Positions 17,989 through 26,118 of a stretch of DNA of 64,000 bases are shown here, in pieces (position 1 is the stretch's first letter; each line of letters opens with the position of its first letter). The stretch lies in contig JABAAL010000022.1 in assembly GCA_014238785.1 (NCBI GenBank), positions 1 to 64,000 on the forward strand, written 5' to 3'. The stretch comes from Phycisphaerales bacterium. GTDB lineage: Bacteria > Planctomycetota > Phycisphaerae > Phycisphaerales > SM1A02. The position numbers were made by a program, and so were the translations under genes. Below the pieces are notes generated by a model. The model did no database searches. It was not told the DNA's origin and saw only the letters and a list, made by a program, of their open reading frames with translations.

Positions 17989-18801
17989 ATGAAACGATTA
18001 GCAATTCTTGGCGCATTTTGCGTTGCAATACTTTCTTTGGGGATGGCACCTTCCAACGATACTTCTTGCATGATGCCCACCTTTATGGTGTGCTTGCAAC
18101 CAGAGAACGATCTTGGGTTTGGCGCACAAGACGACGCAGCAGGAATGCGAAGACCTAAAATCCGCCCAAGCGAAAGGCCAGACAATATTAGAGGCCAGTT
18201 CGATACAGAGAGAAAAATGCCAAAAAACATGGTCGAACATGTGATGGCGGTTGCAAATGAAATTGATCCCGACCTTGCTGCGCAACTCGCGGCGGTCTGT
18301 GCTGCTGACCCAGAGGCTTTTCAAAAAATCATTCGCAGGCAAGGACGTAGGTTCGGCTCACTTATTCGTTTGCGAGAAGACGATCCTGAACTTTTTGAAG
18401 TTAAAGTGGCAGAGTTGAAAACAGACGCGGAAATTTACAGTGCAGCAGAAGCTCTTCGCGGGCAAGATATGAAAAGTCCTAAATCTCAAGCAAAACTCGC
18501 AGAATTGCAGGGACTCGTGCGAGCGAAGACGGCGTTGACACTTCGCGCGCAAACACTTTACATCGGGCGACTTGAAAAACATCTTAATGCGCTCAAGAGT
18601 AAACTTGAGGACACGAGTGTTCGATTTGATGAAATAGTTGCCCAGCGAGTCGAACAACTGCTGGCTACTGTTGCACAGTCGGAGGAATTGTGTTGTCAGC
18701 ACCCGCATCATTTGGAATGTATTGTAAACACCACCGCTTCACGACCGGGAAGTTGTCAACACGCGCACCATTTGGAATGTGGTGTCACCACCATCAAGTA
18801 A
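17989..18801 (+). CDS. Exported helical protein with a tandem Cys/His tail, function unknown
   Basis: 270 aa. An N-terminal signal peptide (KRLAILGAFCVAILSLGMA) leads into a Lys/Arg/Glu-rich, mostly helical region (about residues 70-230) with a coiled-coil-like LEKHLNALKSKLEDT segment, loosely like periplasmic Spy/CpxP-type proteins (resemblance only). The last 37 residues contain two near-identical units, CQHPHHLEC and CQHAHHLEC, 20 residues apart, plus an extra Cys just before. This tail could bind metal. It lies 4 bases after the membrane partner of the ECF sigma factor, so it may be the sensed or sensing component; that is inference. Confidence 0.7.
   Translation: MKRLAILGAFCVAILSLGMAPSNDTSCMMPTFMVCLQPENDLGFGAQDDAAGMRRPKIRPSERPDNIRGQFDTERKMPKNMVEHVMAVANEIDPDLAAQLAAVCAADPEAFQKIIRRQGRRFGSLIRLREDDPELFEVKVAELKTDAEIYSAAEALRGQDMKSPKSQAKLAELQGLVRAKTALTLRAQTLYIGRLEKHLNALKSKLEDTSVRFDEIVAQRVEQLLATVAQSEELCCQHPHHLECIVNTTASRPGSCQHAHHLECGVTTIK
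18693..18801 (+). repeat. Tandem 60-bp repeat in the 3' end of the exported protein gene
   Basis: Units start at 18693 and 18753. The first 28 bases of each agree at 25 positions and encode CQHxHHLEC. The second unit is cut short by the stop codon. It is in frame, so it is a protein-level duplication. Confidence 0.85.
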
Positions 18802-18820
18802 TTCTCCCTACCATGAGCAT

Positions 18821-19771
18821 ATGGCGCAAAGTAAGGCACATACAAAAACGAAACAACTCGTCGTAGTTACTGTCGTTTTTTTTGTTTTTGTAGCAGCTTT
18901 TTTTTGGGCTATTTCGGATAACGGGTCGGGGCGCAGGTTTGAACGTACAAATGTTTCGGCAGCGCTAATGCCTCCGGCTTGGTGGTTTCATACCGATGCA
19001 CAGATGGACCAAGTAGAGAAACTGCGAACAAGTAAGACGCCTCTTACTTTTTTTGGTACGGATCAACTGGGAAGAGATTTGTTTTCGAGGTGTATTGTGG
19101 GAGGTGTGATTAGTGTTTGCGTGGGCATTTTTGCTGCTTGCATTGCGGTGATTGTTGGAACAACGTGGGGAACAATTGCAGGAATCAGAGGTGGCAAGAT
19201 AGACGCAGCGATGATGAGAATGGTAGATATTCTTTACGGGCTTCCATCAATCATGCTTGTTGTTTTGATTACCGTTGCTGCAAATAGTTTTGTGAACAAC
19301 GCAAAATCAATATCGAGTGCAACTCAGGAGTTTGTGCAAGTACTTGCTCTTCTTTCAGCAATTGGTATTGTGAGTTGGCTTACGGTTTCTAGAGTAATTC
19401 GAGGACAAGTTCGTAGCTTGATTTCAAGACCTTCGATGGAAGCCTGTAAAGTAATAGGCGTAGGTCCGATTAGAACATTTACCCAGCACCTGTTGCCGGC
19501 ATTGTTGGGTACGATTATTGTGTATGCAACGTTAACTGTTCCAACCGCAATCCTCTCCGAAGCCTTTTTGAGTTTCCTTGGCATAGGCATTCGCGAGCCA
19601 CTCCCAAGTTGGGGCAATCTTGCCGCTGATGGTTTGAGTCAGCTAAACCCCGTCCATTCTAGATGGTGGCTTTTGCTTTGGCCCTGTGTTTGTATCGCAA
19701 CAACACTTGTTGCGATGAACTGGGTAGGACAATCATTACGAAGGCATGTTGATCCGAGAAACACAATATAG
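18821..19771 (+). CDS. Peptide/nickel-type ABC transporter permease (DppC/OppC family)
   Basis: 316 aa from the ATG at 18821; a longer frame overlaps the preceding gene. An N-terminal anchor helix precedes the segment FFGTDQLGRDLFSRCIVGG, a hallmark of the C-type permeases, and a BPD_transp domain with the EAA-loop segment EACKVIGVGPIRTFTQHLLPALLG. The protein would form half of the inner-membrane channel for oligopeptides or a similar substrate. Its ATPase follows 2 bases later, but no B-type permease or binding protein is nearby. The insert with AWWFHTDAQMDQVEKLR before the GTDQLGRD motif is not typical of small DppC proteins. Confidence 0.88.
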   Translation: MAQSKAHTKTKQLVVVTVVFFVFVAAFFWAISDNGSGRRFERTNVSAALMPPAWWFHTDAQMDQVEKLRTSKTPLTFFGTDQLGRDLFSRCIVGGVISVCVGIFAACIAVIVGTTWGTIAGIRGGKIDAAMMRMVDILYGLPSIMLVVLITVAANSFVNNAKSISSATQEFVQVLALLSAIGIVSWLTVSRVIRGQVRSLISRPSMEACKVIGVGPIRTFTQHLLPALLGTIIVYATLTVPTAILSEAFLSFLGIGIREPLPSWGNLAADGLSQLNPVHSRWWLLLWPCVCIATTLVAMNWVGQSLRRHVDPRNTI

Positions 19772-19773
19772 CC

Positions 19774-20568
19774 ATGGAACAAAAGACATTGCAGATCAAA
19801 AATTTGACGATTTCGTTTGGCAATCAACGTGTTGTGAACGACGTCTCTTTTTGCGTAGAGCGCGGCAAAACTCTAGCGATTGTCGGTGAGTCTGGTTCTG
19901 GGAAAAGTGTAACGGCGATGTCAGTGGTAGGTTTGCTGCCAAAAAACGCGAGCGTTCAGGGTGAGGTATTGTTTGAAGATTTGCAACTACTGCATGCAAC
20001 ACCAAAACAATTGCGTTCTATTCGGGGAAATAAAATAGCAATGATTTTTCAGGAACCAATGACTTCACTTAATCCGGTTTTTACAATTGGTGAACAAATT
20101 ATAGAAGCGGTACTCTTACATAGAAATGTATCTCGTAAAGTCGCAAAGTCATTGACGTTGGAATCTATGGACGAAGTTGGGCTTGATCGGAATCGGTACA
20201 GTGCATACCCACATGAATTTTCAGGAGGGATGCGCCAGCGGGTGATGATTGCCATGGCCCTTGTTTGCGAGCCAACGATGTTGATTGCAGATGAACCAAC
20301 AACAGCACTTGATGCAACAACATCGAGACAAATTATTGAGCTTCTTTATGAGGCAAAAGAACGGCGTGGCATGAGTATGCTTTTCATTTCACACGACCTT
20401 CATCTCGTTGCTTCAATTGCTGACAATGTTTGTGTAATGCAAGGAGGTACTATCATCGAAAAGGGTGCCACGGCTGACGTTCTCCAAAGACCAACGCATC
20501 CATATACCCAAGAGCTCCTTTCCTGTGTTCCGACTATTACCGCAGTCTGCGGTAATAGTCCAAAATAA
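19774..20568 (+). CDS. Peptide-type ABC transporter ATP-binding protein (OppD/DppD family)
   Basis: 264 aa. Walker A GESGSGKS (38-45), Q-loop [12 protein letters not shown], signature FSGGMRQR, Walker [13 protein letters not shown] and H-loop FISHDL are all present, and the end [12 protein letters not shown] is the OppD/DppD C-terminal segment. The OppF-type partner is missing, and the protein stops shortly after where OppD proteins usually carry a Cys-rich region. A perfect 14-bp inverted repeat lies within its last 12 codons. Confidence 0.92.
   Translation: MEQKTLQIKNLTISFGNQRVVNDVSFCVERGKTLAIVGESGSGKSVTAMSVVGLLPKNASVQGEVLFEDLQLLHATPKQLRSIRGNKIAMIFQEPMTSLNPVFTIGEQIIEAVLLHRNVSRKVAKSLTLESMDEVGLDRNRYSAYPHEFSGGMRQRVMIAMALVCEPTMLIADEPTTALDATTSRQIIELLYEAKERRGMSMLFISHDLHLVASIADNVCVMQGGTIIEKGATADVLQRPTHPYTQELLSCVPTITAVCGNSPK
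20532..20560. repeat. Perfect 14-bp inverted repeat in the 3' coding end of the ABC ATPase gene
   Basis: GACTATTACCGCAG and CTGCGGTAATAGTC with a single T between them, 6 bases before the stop codon. No T-run follows directly. It may form a cruciform or an RNA hairpin that protects or terminates the transcript together with the hairpin at 20585. Confidence 0.75.
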
Positions 20569-20911
20569 TGCTTTTATGAGCCCAAAAAATTCCTAAGAGG
20601 AATTTTTCCCAGCCGAAAACAATCCTGCGGGTCATTTATTGCTTCGGGCCAGGCTCCAAGCGAGTCTTTCAGAGAAGAGTCTCCTATCCCTATAGCGGAG
20701 AAGGTCAAATTCCCCCTATAAAAAAGGTCCGAGAACCGAAAGGAGTTCACGTACGTACGGGTTGTATGTATATCGCCACCTGCTTGTGGAGTGAGCATTG
20801 GGCAGATTTAGGATTCTCTCTCTTAGACCCTCGATCTTCACTCCTCAAGTTTTTGGCTTAGGGGGGTTTGCCTTGGAAGGCAAATACAACAACGAAAGCT
20901 GGAGCGCTTTA
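20569..20911. other. 343-base stretch without a convincing gene; structured
   Basis: After the terminator-like hairpin at 20585-20607 there is a second bulged hairpin at 20680-20701 (TCTC-CTAT / ATAG-CG-GAGA, loop CCCT), a repetitive ACGTACGTACG at 20749-20759 and an inverted repeat TTTGCC/GGCAAA at 20867-20884. The open frames here (for example minus 20574-20798) have no recognisable domain or start signal. A small structured RNA is possible but I recognise none of the RNase P, SRP, tmRNA or 6S hallmarks. Confidence 0.4.
20585..20607. terminator. Probable intrinsic terminator after the ABC transporter operon
   Basis: AAAAATTCCT and AGGAATTTTT (10-bp stem, 3-nt loop AAG) with T-rich flanks on both strands: T5 on plus and T6 on minus. 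It could serve the transporter operon on plus, or an unseen minus-strand RNA. Confidence 0.6.
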
Positions 20912-21322
20912 ATGGTACATATTAATAAACAAACACTTAATCAAGCGGTAGAACACTTCTCGCAAAATGGTACAAGCCAAGCAAGGCAACGAGTGTGGGC
21001 TTTCATCAATGCAATGCCCGCGCTTTATTTTGTGCAGTGCGGCAGGAAATCTTGTCCAGTTCCATGGATTATGTTTGAGGACGATGTCCCAACCGCAATG
21101 GTATTTACCGAATCTGAGCATGCGTTACAAGCCGCAAAATCAATTATTGAAGATGGAGAAAACATACGTGTCGTAGGACTTCCAACAAACGCAGCATCGA
21201 TGTATATGACAGCGATTGCGGCTCAGGGTGTACAAACTGTTTGCTTCAACCACGGTCCAGAACGATTTGATGCACCGATGGATGAAGTGTTAGTTTCCCT
21301 CGGTTCCCTGACAAGATTTTAA
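20912..21322 (+). CDS. Conserved-looking hypothetical protein
   Basis: 136 aa from the ATG at 20912, chosen because GGAG lies 7 bases upstream; the frame is open to 20798 without support. No signal peptide or membrane helix. The segments ALYFVQCGRKSCPVPWIMFEDDVP and VFTESEHALQAAKSI faintly resemble SseB-type N-terminal domains, too weakly to name it. Its stop codon is immediately followed by the stop of the convergent minus-strand gene, so the two share no terminator space. Confidence 0.6.
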   Translation: MVHINKQTLNQAVEHFSQNGTSQARQRVWAFINAMPALYFVQCGRKSCPVPWIMFEDDVPTAMVFTESEHALQAAKSIIEDGENIRVVGLPTNAASMYMTAIAAQGVQTVCFNHGPERFDAPMDEVLVSLGSLTRF

Positions 21323-21628
21323 TTATGGCTGTAGTTCTCTACCGGTTTCAATATCGATAACGGACCAGTCAAATTGCTTAGCTAGACGAACTATCGGAAG
21401 CCATGCAATTTCTTCTTCGACGATGTACAGAAGCATTTGATTAACTGGATCTTCGCCCGATGGGAGTTCAATTTTAATTCCAGGACCCCAAAGCGTATCC
21501 TCACCCTCAACCTCTGCCATAGTATTAAATTTTGAGAGTGAACCTACAATTTCAGAACGCGCGCCCAGCGGTACCCGTTGACCATCTTGCTCCGCAGTTC
21601 GTGATTGAATGACATATTGTTTACTCAT
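21323..21628 (-). CDS. Hypothetical protein next to a response regulator
   Basis: 101 aa acidic soluble protein with no recognised domain. It overlaps the response-regulator gene upstream by 4 bases (ATGA), so the two are translated from one transcript. The small size, repeated Glu/Asp clusters and the segment EEEIAWLPIVRLAKQFDWSV are all that can be said. Confidence 0.65.
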   Translation of the reverse strand: MSKQYVIQSRTAEQDGQRVPLGARSEIVGSLSKFNTMAEVEGEDTLWGPGIKIELPSGEDPVNQMLLYIVEEEIAWLPIVRLAKQFDWSVIDIETGRELQP

Positions 21629-22011
21629 ACATCTTCTTCTTCCTGAAGAAGGCAGGATACCGTAGTAATGAGCTTGTCGAGTCCAACCGGTTTGATGAGG
21701 TATGCCGCAACTCCCAGTGTTTTCGCATACGCCATATGGCGTTTGCCCTCATTTGCTGTCACCATCACAACAATTGGCGAAGGGTCCATGCTTAGAATTT
21801 CTTCAAGCACGAGGAAGCCAGACCTCTTAGGTAGCATCATGTCTAAAATTACCGCGTCGGGTTCGCTTGAAAGTGCAACTGAGACTGCTTCAGTTCCATC
21901 TTCAGCAAGGACTGTCTCTGCACCTTCAGCGCGCATTGCAAGGTCAAACGACTCAAGAATATCGGGATCGTCGTCAACAATCAAAATTGTGTAGCCATCA
22001 AGTCGTTTCAT
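21625..22011 (-). CDS. Single-domain response regulator (CheY-like receiver)
   Basis: 128 aa receiver domain only. The acidic triad is DDD at 13-15, the phospho-acceptor is Asp57 (AVILDMMLPKRSG), the switch Thr is 85 (VVMVTANEG) and the conserved Lys is 107 (YLIKPVG). It has no output domain, so it acts through protein contacts or as a relay. No histidine kinase is nearby. It lies directly (0 bases) after an acyltransferase gene and before a small hypothetical gene, both in the same direction. Confidence 0.9.
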   Translation of the reverse strand: MKRLDGYTILIVDDDPDILESFDLAMRAEGAETVLAEDGTEAVSVALSSEPDAVILDMMLPKRSGFLVLEEILSMDPSPIVVMVTANEGKRHMAYAKTLGVAAYLIKPVGLDKLITTVSCLLQEEEDV

Positions 22012-23025
22012 TTATTGTTGAATGGTAGCATCGGTTAACTTGGAGAGTTCGTTTTCCGTCATCCAAGGTAAAGATTCAAGTTGTTGAATCAATTTTTTAG
22101 GCATTGGCTTGCCCTCAAGTTCGAATGCAGGGCGGCTTTTCCACCTCCGATGCAACCATAGATATTGCTCGGGTGCGTTCCGAATCATCTGCTCAATGGC
22201 CTTACTGTACCGTGCAGTGATGTAATAGAGAGGGTCGGGTTGTTCCAGCCAATCGGCAGGTTCTATAAAGTCAGTCACCGTAATTTCATATTTAAATTTT
22301 CCGTCGATTCGTTTTGCATGCACCGCTGCGATTGGAATGTCATACCTCATAGCTAGAAGGCCAATGGATTTATACGTTGAAGCGAGTCTTCCAAAAAATG
22401 GAACAAACATTCCGCGCCCGCCAGCGTTTTGGTCTGCGATAAAACCGACGCTTGTGTTTTTTGCAATAAGTTCTTGGAGGATTGGAACACCGCCCCATTT
22501 AGTAATGATTTGTAGCCCGTATTTTTCTCGAATTCCTAGAACCCAGTCGTTTATCAATTTATTATCAAGAGGTCGTGCGAGTGCAGCAATTGGGTACCCC
22601 AAAACAGAAAGGGTGTAGCCGAGCAACTCCCAATTCCCACAATGTCCAGTAACAAAAATAGTTGGCTGGTTATTTGCTAACCGCTCCGATATTTGTTCAG
22701 TCGCCTTGAATTCAATATATTTGTGGAAGGTTGTTGGAGTTATCAGAGAGGGCATCTGAACACCTTCTGCAACGAATAGTTGGAACATGTGTTCCATAGA
22801 TTGTTTTGCAAGGGCAGAAACTTTTTCGTCAGACCAATCGGGGAAGCTTGATTTTATATTTCCAAATGTTCTGGTCCGTCTTTTGGAGTTCAATCGGTAA
22901 AAAAAATCACCAAAATATTTGCATGCCCGCATGTTCATCGCCATTGGACAACAATTCACGATTGAGGCAATTGCCCTAAGTGGAAGGTAATGTAACCATT
23001 GAGTAAAGTTAGATTGGCGCGCCAT
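22012..23025 (-). CDS. Lysophospholipid/lipid A acyltransferase family protein (LpxL/HtrB-like)
   Basis: 337 aa. It has the HX4E catalytic motif (HCGNWE) near residue 128, the GFIADQNAGGRGMFVPFFG segment (the family's DQ...PFFG block) and the C-terminal ending QYLWLHRRWKSRP, all typical of Kdo2-lipid IVA acyltransferases. It probably adds a secondary acyl chain to lipid A at the inner membrane. Together with lpxI at 42.7-43.5 kb it supports an LPS-type outer membrane. It is co-oriented with the response regulator. Confidence 0.88.
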   Translation of the reverse strand: MARQSNFTQWLHYLPLRAIASIVNCCPMAMNMRACKYFGDFFYRLNSKRRTRTFGNIKSSFPDWSDEKVSALAKQSMEHMFQLFVAEGVQMPSLITPTTFHKYIEFKATEQISERLANNQPTIFVTGHCGNWELLGYTLSVLGYPIAALARPLDNKLINDWVLGIREKYGLQIITKWGGVPILQELIAKNTSVGFIADQNAGGRGMFVPFFGRLASTYKSIGLLAMRYDIPIAAVHAKRIDGKFKYEITVTDFIEPADWLEQPDPLYYITARYSKAIEQMIRNAPEQYLWLHRRWKSRPAFELEGKPMPKKLIQQLESLPWMTENELSKLTDATIQQ

Positions 23026-23062
23026 GGTTGCGACGAGATGGTTGGTGCAAGCCGAGATCGGC

Positions 23063-24439
23063 TTATCTGGTTTTTTGACCGGTGAGTATTTGTAATCGAT
23101 TAGCAGTCAAGACAGGAACATCAGCATCTCTAGCCTTTTCAAGAAGACGAATGTAGTTTTGGTATCTAGCCTGTTTGCGGTTAAAATTCTCTTCCAGGGC
23201 TATACTAGCACCCATAGGTAGTTTTGATAGGGGCTCTCTTGGTGCAATGCCTAATACTAAAAAATCTAAGTCGCCAGGAAGTTGGCCATTGTCTTCAACA
23301 ACAACACCACCCCAGCGTTTAATTCTATTTTTAATAAAGTCGTTTGTCGTTTCAGGGTTACCATCGCCATCGGCATCAAACACACCATGCACTAAAAACG
23401 AAAACGAATAATTAGGATCGTAAATTGCGTTAACAAGTATATTATTTTTGAGGATAGGTTGGTTTGGAGTTGATCGCTTTACTTTTGCGAAAGAAGTCGT
23501 TTCGCCTACCTCTACAACCTCGATGCTTGCCTTACCAGCGGGCATATTGCCTTCGCTGTCTTCTTGAAGTTGATTTGCACGGTCATATACTTCGAATGAC
23601 ATGCCAAGGCGAATTTTATCTTGTAGTCCTCGGTTAATAGAAACCCTGTTATCGTTTTCTACACCAATCACGATTCCGTCTACTAAAAGAGATGGGTCAG
23701 TTTTGTATAGTTCTCCAATATCGCGTTGTTGCCGAAGACCCTTTAAGTCACTGGCTTGTTGAGCGTTTTCTTCTCTAGAATTTTGGAGTTCTTCTTCAAG
23801 GTCAACGATTATCTCTTCTAGAAAACTTCGAACGTCTTCTCCACGCTCTTTTCTGCTTGTGAAAAGTGTGTTGACTTCAGAATTAAGCTTGATGGATTGA
23901 TTTTGAACATCTTCCCATTCACTTTTGACAAGTTCAACCTCGTCTGCTTTGCTTTGGGACAGAACATCGAGTTGGTCTTCAAGTGATTTGATGGCGGATT
24001 TTGCGCTCGCTAATTCAAAGAGGTAAGAATCAACCTCTGCTTGCCGAGAATCAAGTCCACGGTTTAGAGTATCAACAGTAAGCGCAAGGGAGCTGTTCGC
24101 CGACATTGTTTCTCTAAACGCTGCCCTAATTTCTTCTAGTTTAGCGTTCTTGTTTCCTGTGAGAATTCGGTTACGTTCTTCTAGCTCACTATAAAGGTAG
24201 CTGACAACCGATTGACTGCTTGAATCAGCTTTGGCAACCAAGTCAGCAATAGTGTCGTTGCTTCGTTCATTTTTGGTCGCATACACGTCAAATGCTTTGA
24301 CTAGATTCCCAGTCTCTTCCTTTTGTGCTCGTCCACTGGCATAAAACACGATGCTTAAAACAAGCAGGAAGACAGTTGCAAGAACAAAAACAACAAGAGA
24401 TACGATAACGCCTGTACCGGCACTGCTACGAATAGCCAT
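23063..24439 (-). CDS. Membrane-anchored coiled-coil protein, function unknown
   Basis: 458 aa from the ATG at 24439, where GGAGAG lies 8 bases upstream; a TTG at 24454 is in frame. One N-terminal helix (VIVSLVVFVLATVFLLVLSIVFYA) precedes about 200 residues of heptad-rich coiled coil (about 50-240) and a C-terminal beta-rich domain (about 260-440) containing VDGIVIGVENDNRVSINRG and a GVFDADGDGNPETTNDF acidic loop. It is likely held at the inner membrane with the coiled coil outside. No family name is justified. Confidence 0.7.
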   Translation of the reverse strand: MAIRSSAGTGVIVSLVVFVLATVFLLVLSIVFYASGRAQKEETGNLVKAFDVYATKNERSNDTIADLVAKADSSSQSVVSYLYSELEERNRILTGNKNAKLEEIRAAFRETMSANSSLALTVDTLNRGLDSRQAEVDSYLFELASAKSAIKSLEDQLDVLSQSKADEVELVKSEWEDVQNQSIKLNSEVNTLFTSRKERGEDVRSFLEEIIVDLEEELQNSREENAQQASDLKGLRQQRDIGELYKTDPSLLVDGIVIGVENDNRVSINRGLQDKIRLGMSFEVYDRANQLQEDSEGNMPAGKASIEVVEVGETTSFAKVKRSTPNQPILKNNILVNAIYDPNYSFSFLVHGVFDADGDGNPETTNDFIKNRIKRWGGVVVEDNGQLPGDLDFLVLGIAPREPLSKLPMGASIALEENFNRKQARYQNYIRLLEKARDADVPVLTANRLQILTGQKTR

Positions 24440-24783
24440 AGAAAAACTCTCCAATTATCACACTCGGGATATGCTTTGAGTGCGCAACATTTAATGGGGA
24501 TACACAGAACCCCATGTAGTGATGGGACAGTGTCTTGAGTTAGAGCCACTACGTCAAGTTCAGAATCTATTTGAAAGGGCATTCTGGATCAAAAACGAAG
24601 ATTTTCCACACTTTATTTACAAAAAAAATCTAATTTTGTTTCAAATCAATTTTTAGAGGGTTTAAACCCACCTCGGTTTTAATGGAAAGATCGGCTAAGC
24701 ATTCGACTATAAAACTGGTGGTATCATGGGTCATTTGAGTTAAAATTGGAAGCGTTGATTCCAACAGAAGAAAGGCGTATAGC
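24440..24783. other. 344-base divergent intergenic region
   Basis: It separates the coiled-coil gene (minus) from lysine 6-transaminase (plus). It contains CACTC/GAGTG (24461-24482) and ATGGGG/CCCCAT (24494-24515) hairpins in the minus leader, a perfect palindrome GGGTTTAAACCC at 24658-24669 and AT-rich DNA around 24590-24655. I see no ORF. The palindrome may be an operator for the transaminase, but nothing else supports this. Confidence 0.4.
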
Positions 24784-26112
24784 ATGACAGTAAATCCACA
24801 AGACGTACATAGTGTTCTAAGTAGATATCAGTTAACTGATGGATACGACTTAGTAGTTGATCTTGAAAAATCTCACGGAGTTTGGATCCACGATTCAGCA
24901 ACTGGCAAGGATTATCTGGATGCATTTACGTGCTTTGCTTCATGGCCACTGGGTTTCAACCATCCAGAATTAATGAAAGAATCCTTCAGCGAAAGTATTT
25001 TAAAAGTTTCTCGAAACAAAATTGCAAACTCTGATTTGTATACGACGGAACTCGCAGAATTTGTTGAAGCATTTGGTTCTAAAGTTACGCCTGAAGGTTT
25101 TCCGCACCACTTTTGGGTTTCAGGCGGAGCCCTCGCAGTCGAGAACGCACTTAAGACAGCGTTTGACTGGAAAGCAAGAAAAGTTGGAAGAACAGATTTC
25201 CACGATGATGTAAATGATTTAGTTGTTTTACATTTCGAGCAAGCATTTCATGGTAGAAGTGGGTACACAATGAGTTTAACTAATACGCTGCCTGATAAAG
25301 TTGGTTTATTCCCAAAATTTAATTGGCCTCGTGTATCAACACCATTTTGTGAGTTTGATAATGATGGAAACATCGTGAATGACATCGAAGCAGCGGAAGC
25401 AAAAACGTGCGCTGAAATTGAACGGGCTTTTGATGAACATTCAAATAGAATCGCAGCAATTATTATCGAACCAATGCAAGGCGAAGGTGGAGACAACCAT
25501 TTCCGCAATGAATTTCTAGAAAAACTACGACAGTATGCTGATGAACGAGAAGCGCTGCTCATTTTTGATGAGGTTCAAACAGGTTTTTATGGTTCAGGAA
25601 AACCATGGTTTTGGCAGACCACTACTGTTCGTCCAGATGTTGTGTGTTTTGGTAAAAAAACGCAAACATGCGGAATTTATGCAAGCGAGCGAGTAGATGA
25701 AGTTGCTGACAACGTCTTCAAACGGTCAAGCCGAATTAATTCCACATGGGGTGGTAATCTTGTTGACATGGTTCGATGTACTCAATTCATAAAAATTATT
25801 GAACAGGATAATATTGCTGAACTCGTCACAAAGGTAGGCGATCATGTAATCGCAGGCTTGCGAAACATTGGAAAAGAAACAGATGCCTTTACAAGTGTTC
25901 GCGGAAAAGGTTCTTTGATAGCTTTCACAACTCCTAGTCCAGAACACAGAGCTGCGATGTTAGCTTCATTGATGGAAACGTCAGTGATTGCGCTATCTTG
26001 TGGAACTCGTTCTGTCCGTTTTCGTCTTCCTCTCATAATGACGCTTGAAGATGCTGACGAATTACTAAACCGCACACGGATGGCGGTAAGTACATTGACA
26101 TCTGCGGTGTAG
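24784..26112 (+). CDS. lat: L-lysine 6-transaminase
   Basis: 442 aa class III PLP aminotransferase. The segments FPHHFWVSGGALAVENALKTAFDWK, IIIEPMQGEGGDNHF, LLIFDEVQTGFYGSG and the PLP-lysine block FGKKTQTCG (about residue 290) match lysine epsilon-aminotransferases closely, including the KKTQ block particular to that group. It moves the epsilon-amino group of lysine to 2-oxoglutarate, giving piperideine-6-carboxylate. The 344-base region upstream may hold its promoter. It is followed 6 bases later by a FIST-domain protein, probably co-transcribed. Confidence 0.93.
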   Translation: MTVNPQDVHSVLSRYQLTDGYDLVVDLEKSHGVWIHDSATGKDYLDAFTCFASWPLGFNHPELMKESFSESILKVSRNKIANSDLYTTELAEFVEAFGSKVTPEGFPHHFWVSGGALAVENALKTAFDWKARKVGRTDFHDDVNDLVVLHFEQAFHGRSGYTMSLTNTLPDKVGLFPKFNWPRVSTPFCEFDNDGNIVNDIEAAEAKTCAEIERAFDEHSNRIAAIIIEPMQGEGGDNHFRNEFLEKLRQYADEREALLIFDEVQTGFYGSGKPWFWQTTTVRPDVVCFGKKTQTCGIYASERVDEVADNVFKRSSRINSTWGGNLVDMVRCTQFIKIIEQDNIAELVTKVGDHVIAGLRNIGKETDAFTSVRGKGSLIAFTTPSPEHRAAMLASLMETSVIALSCGTRSVRFRLPLIMTLEDADELLNRTRMAVSTLTSAV

Positions 26113-26118
26113 GGACTT

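Noticed and set aside
20574..20798. 74-codon open frame on the minus strand
   Set aside because: Crosses the terminator hairpin at 20585-20607 and has no ribosome site or domain.
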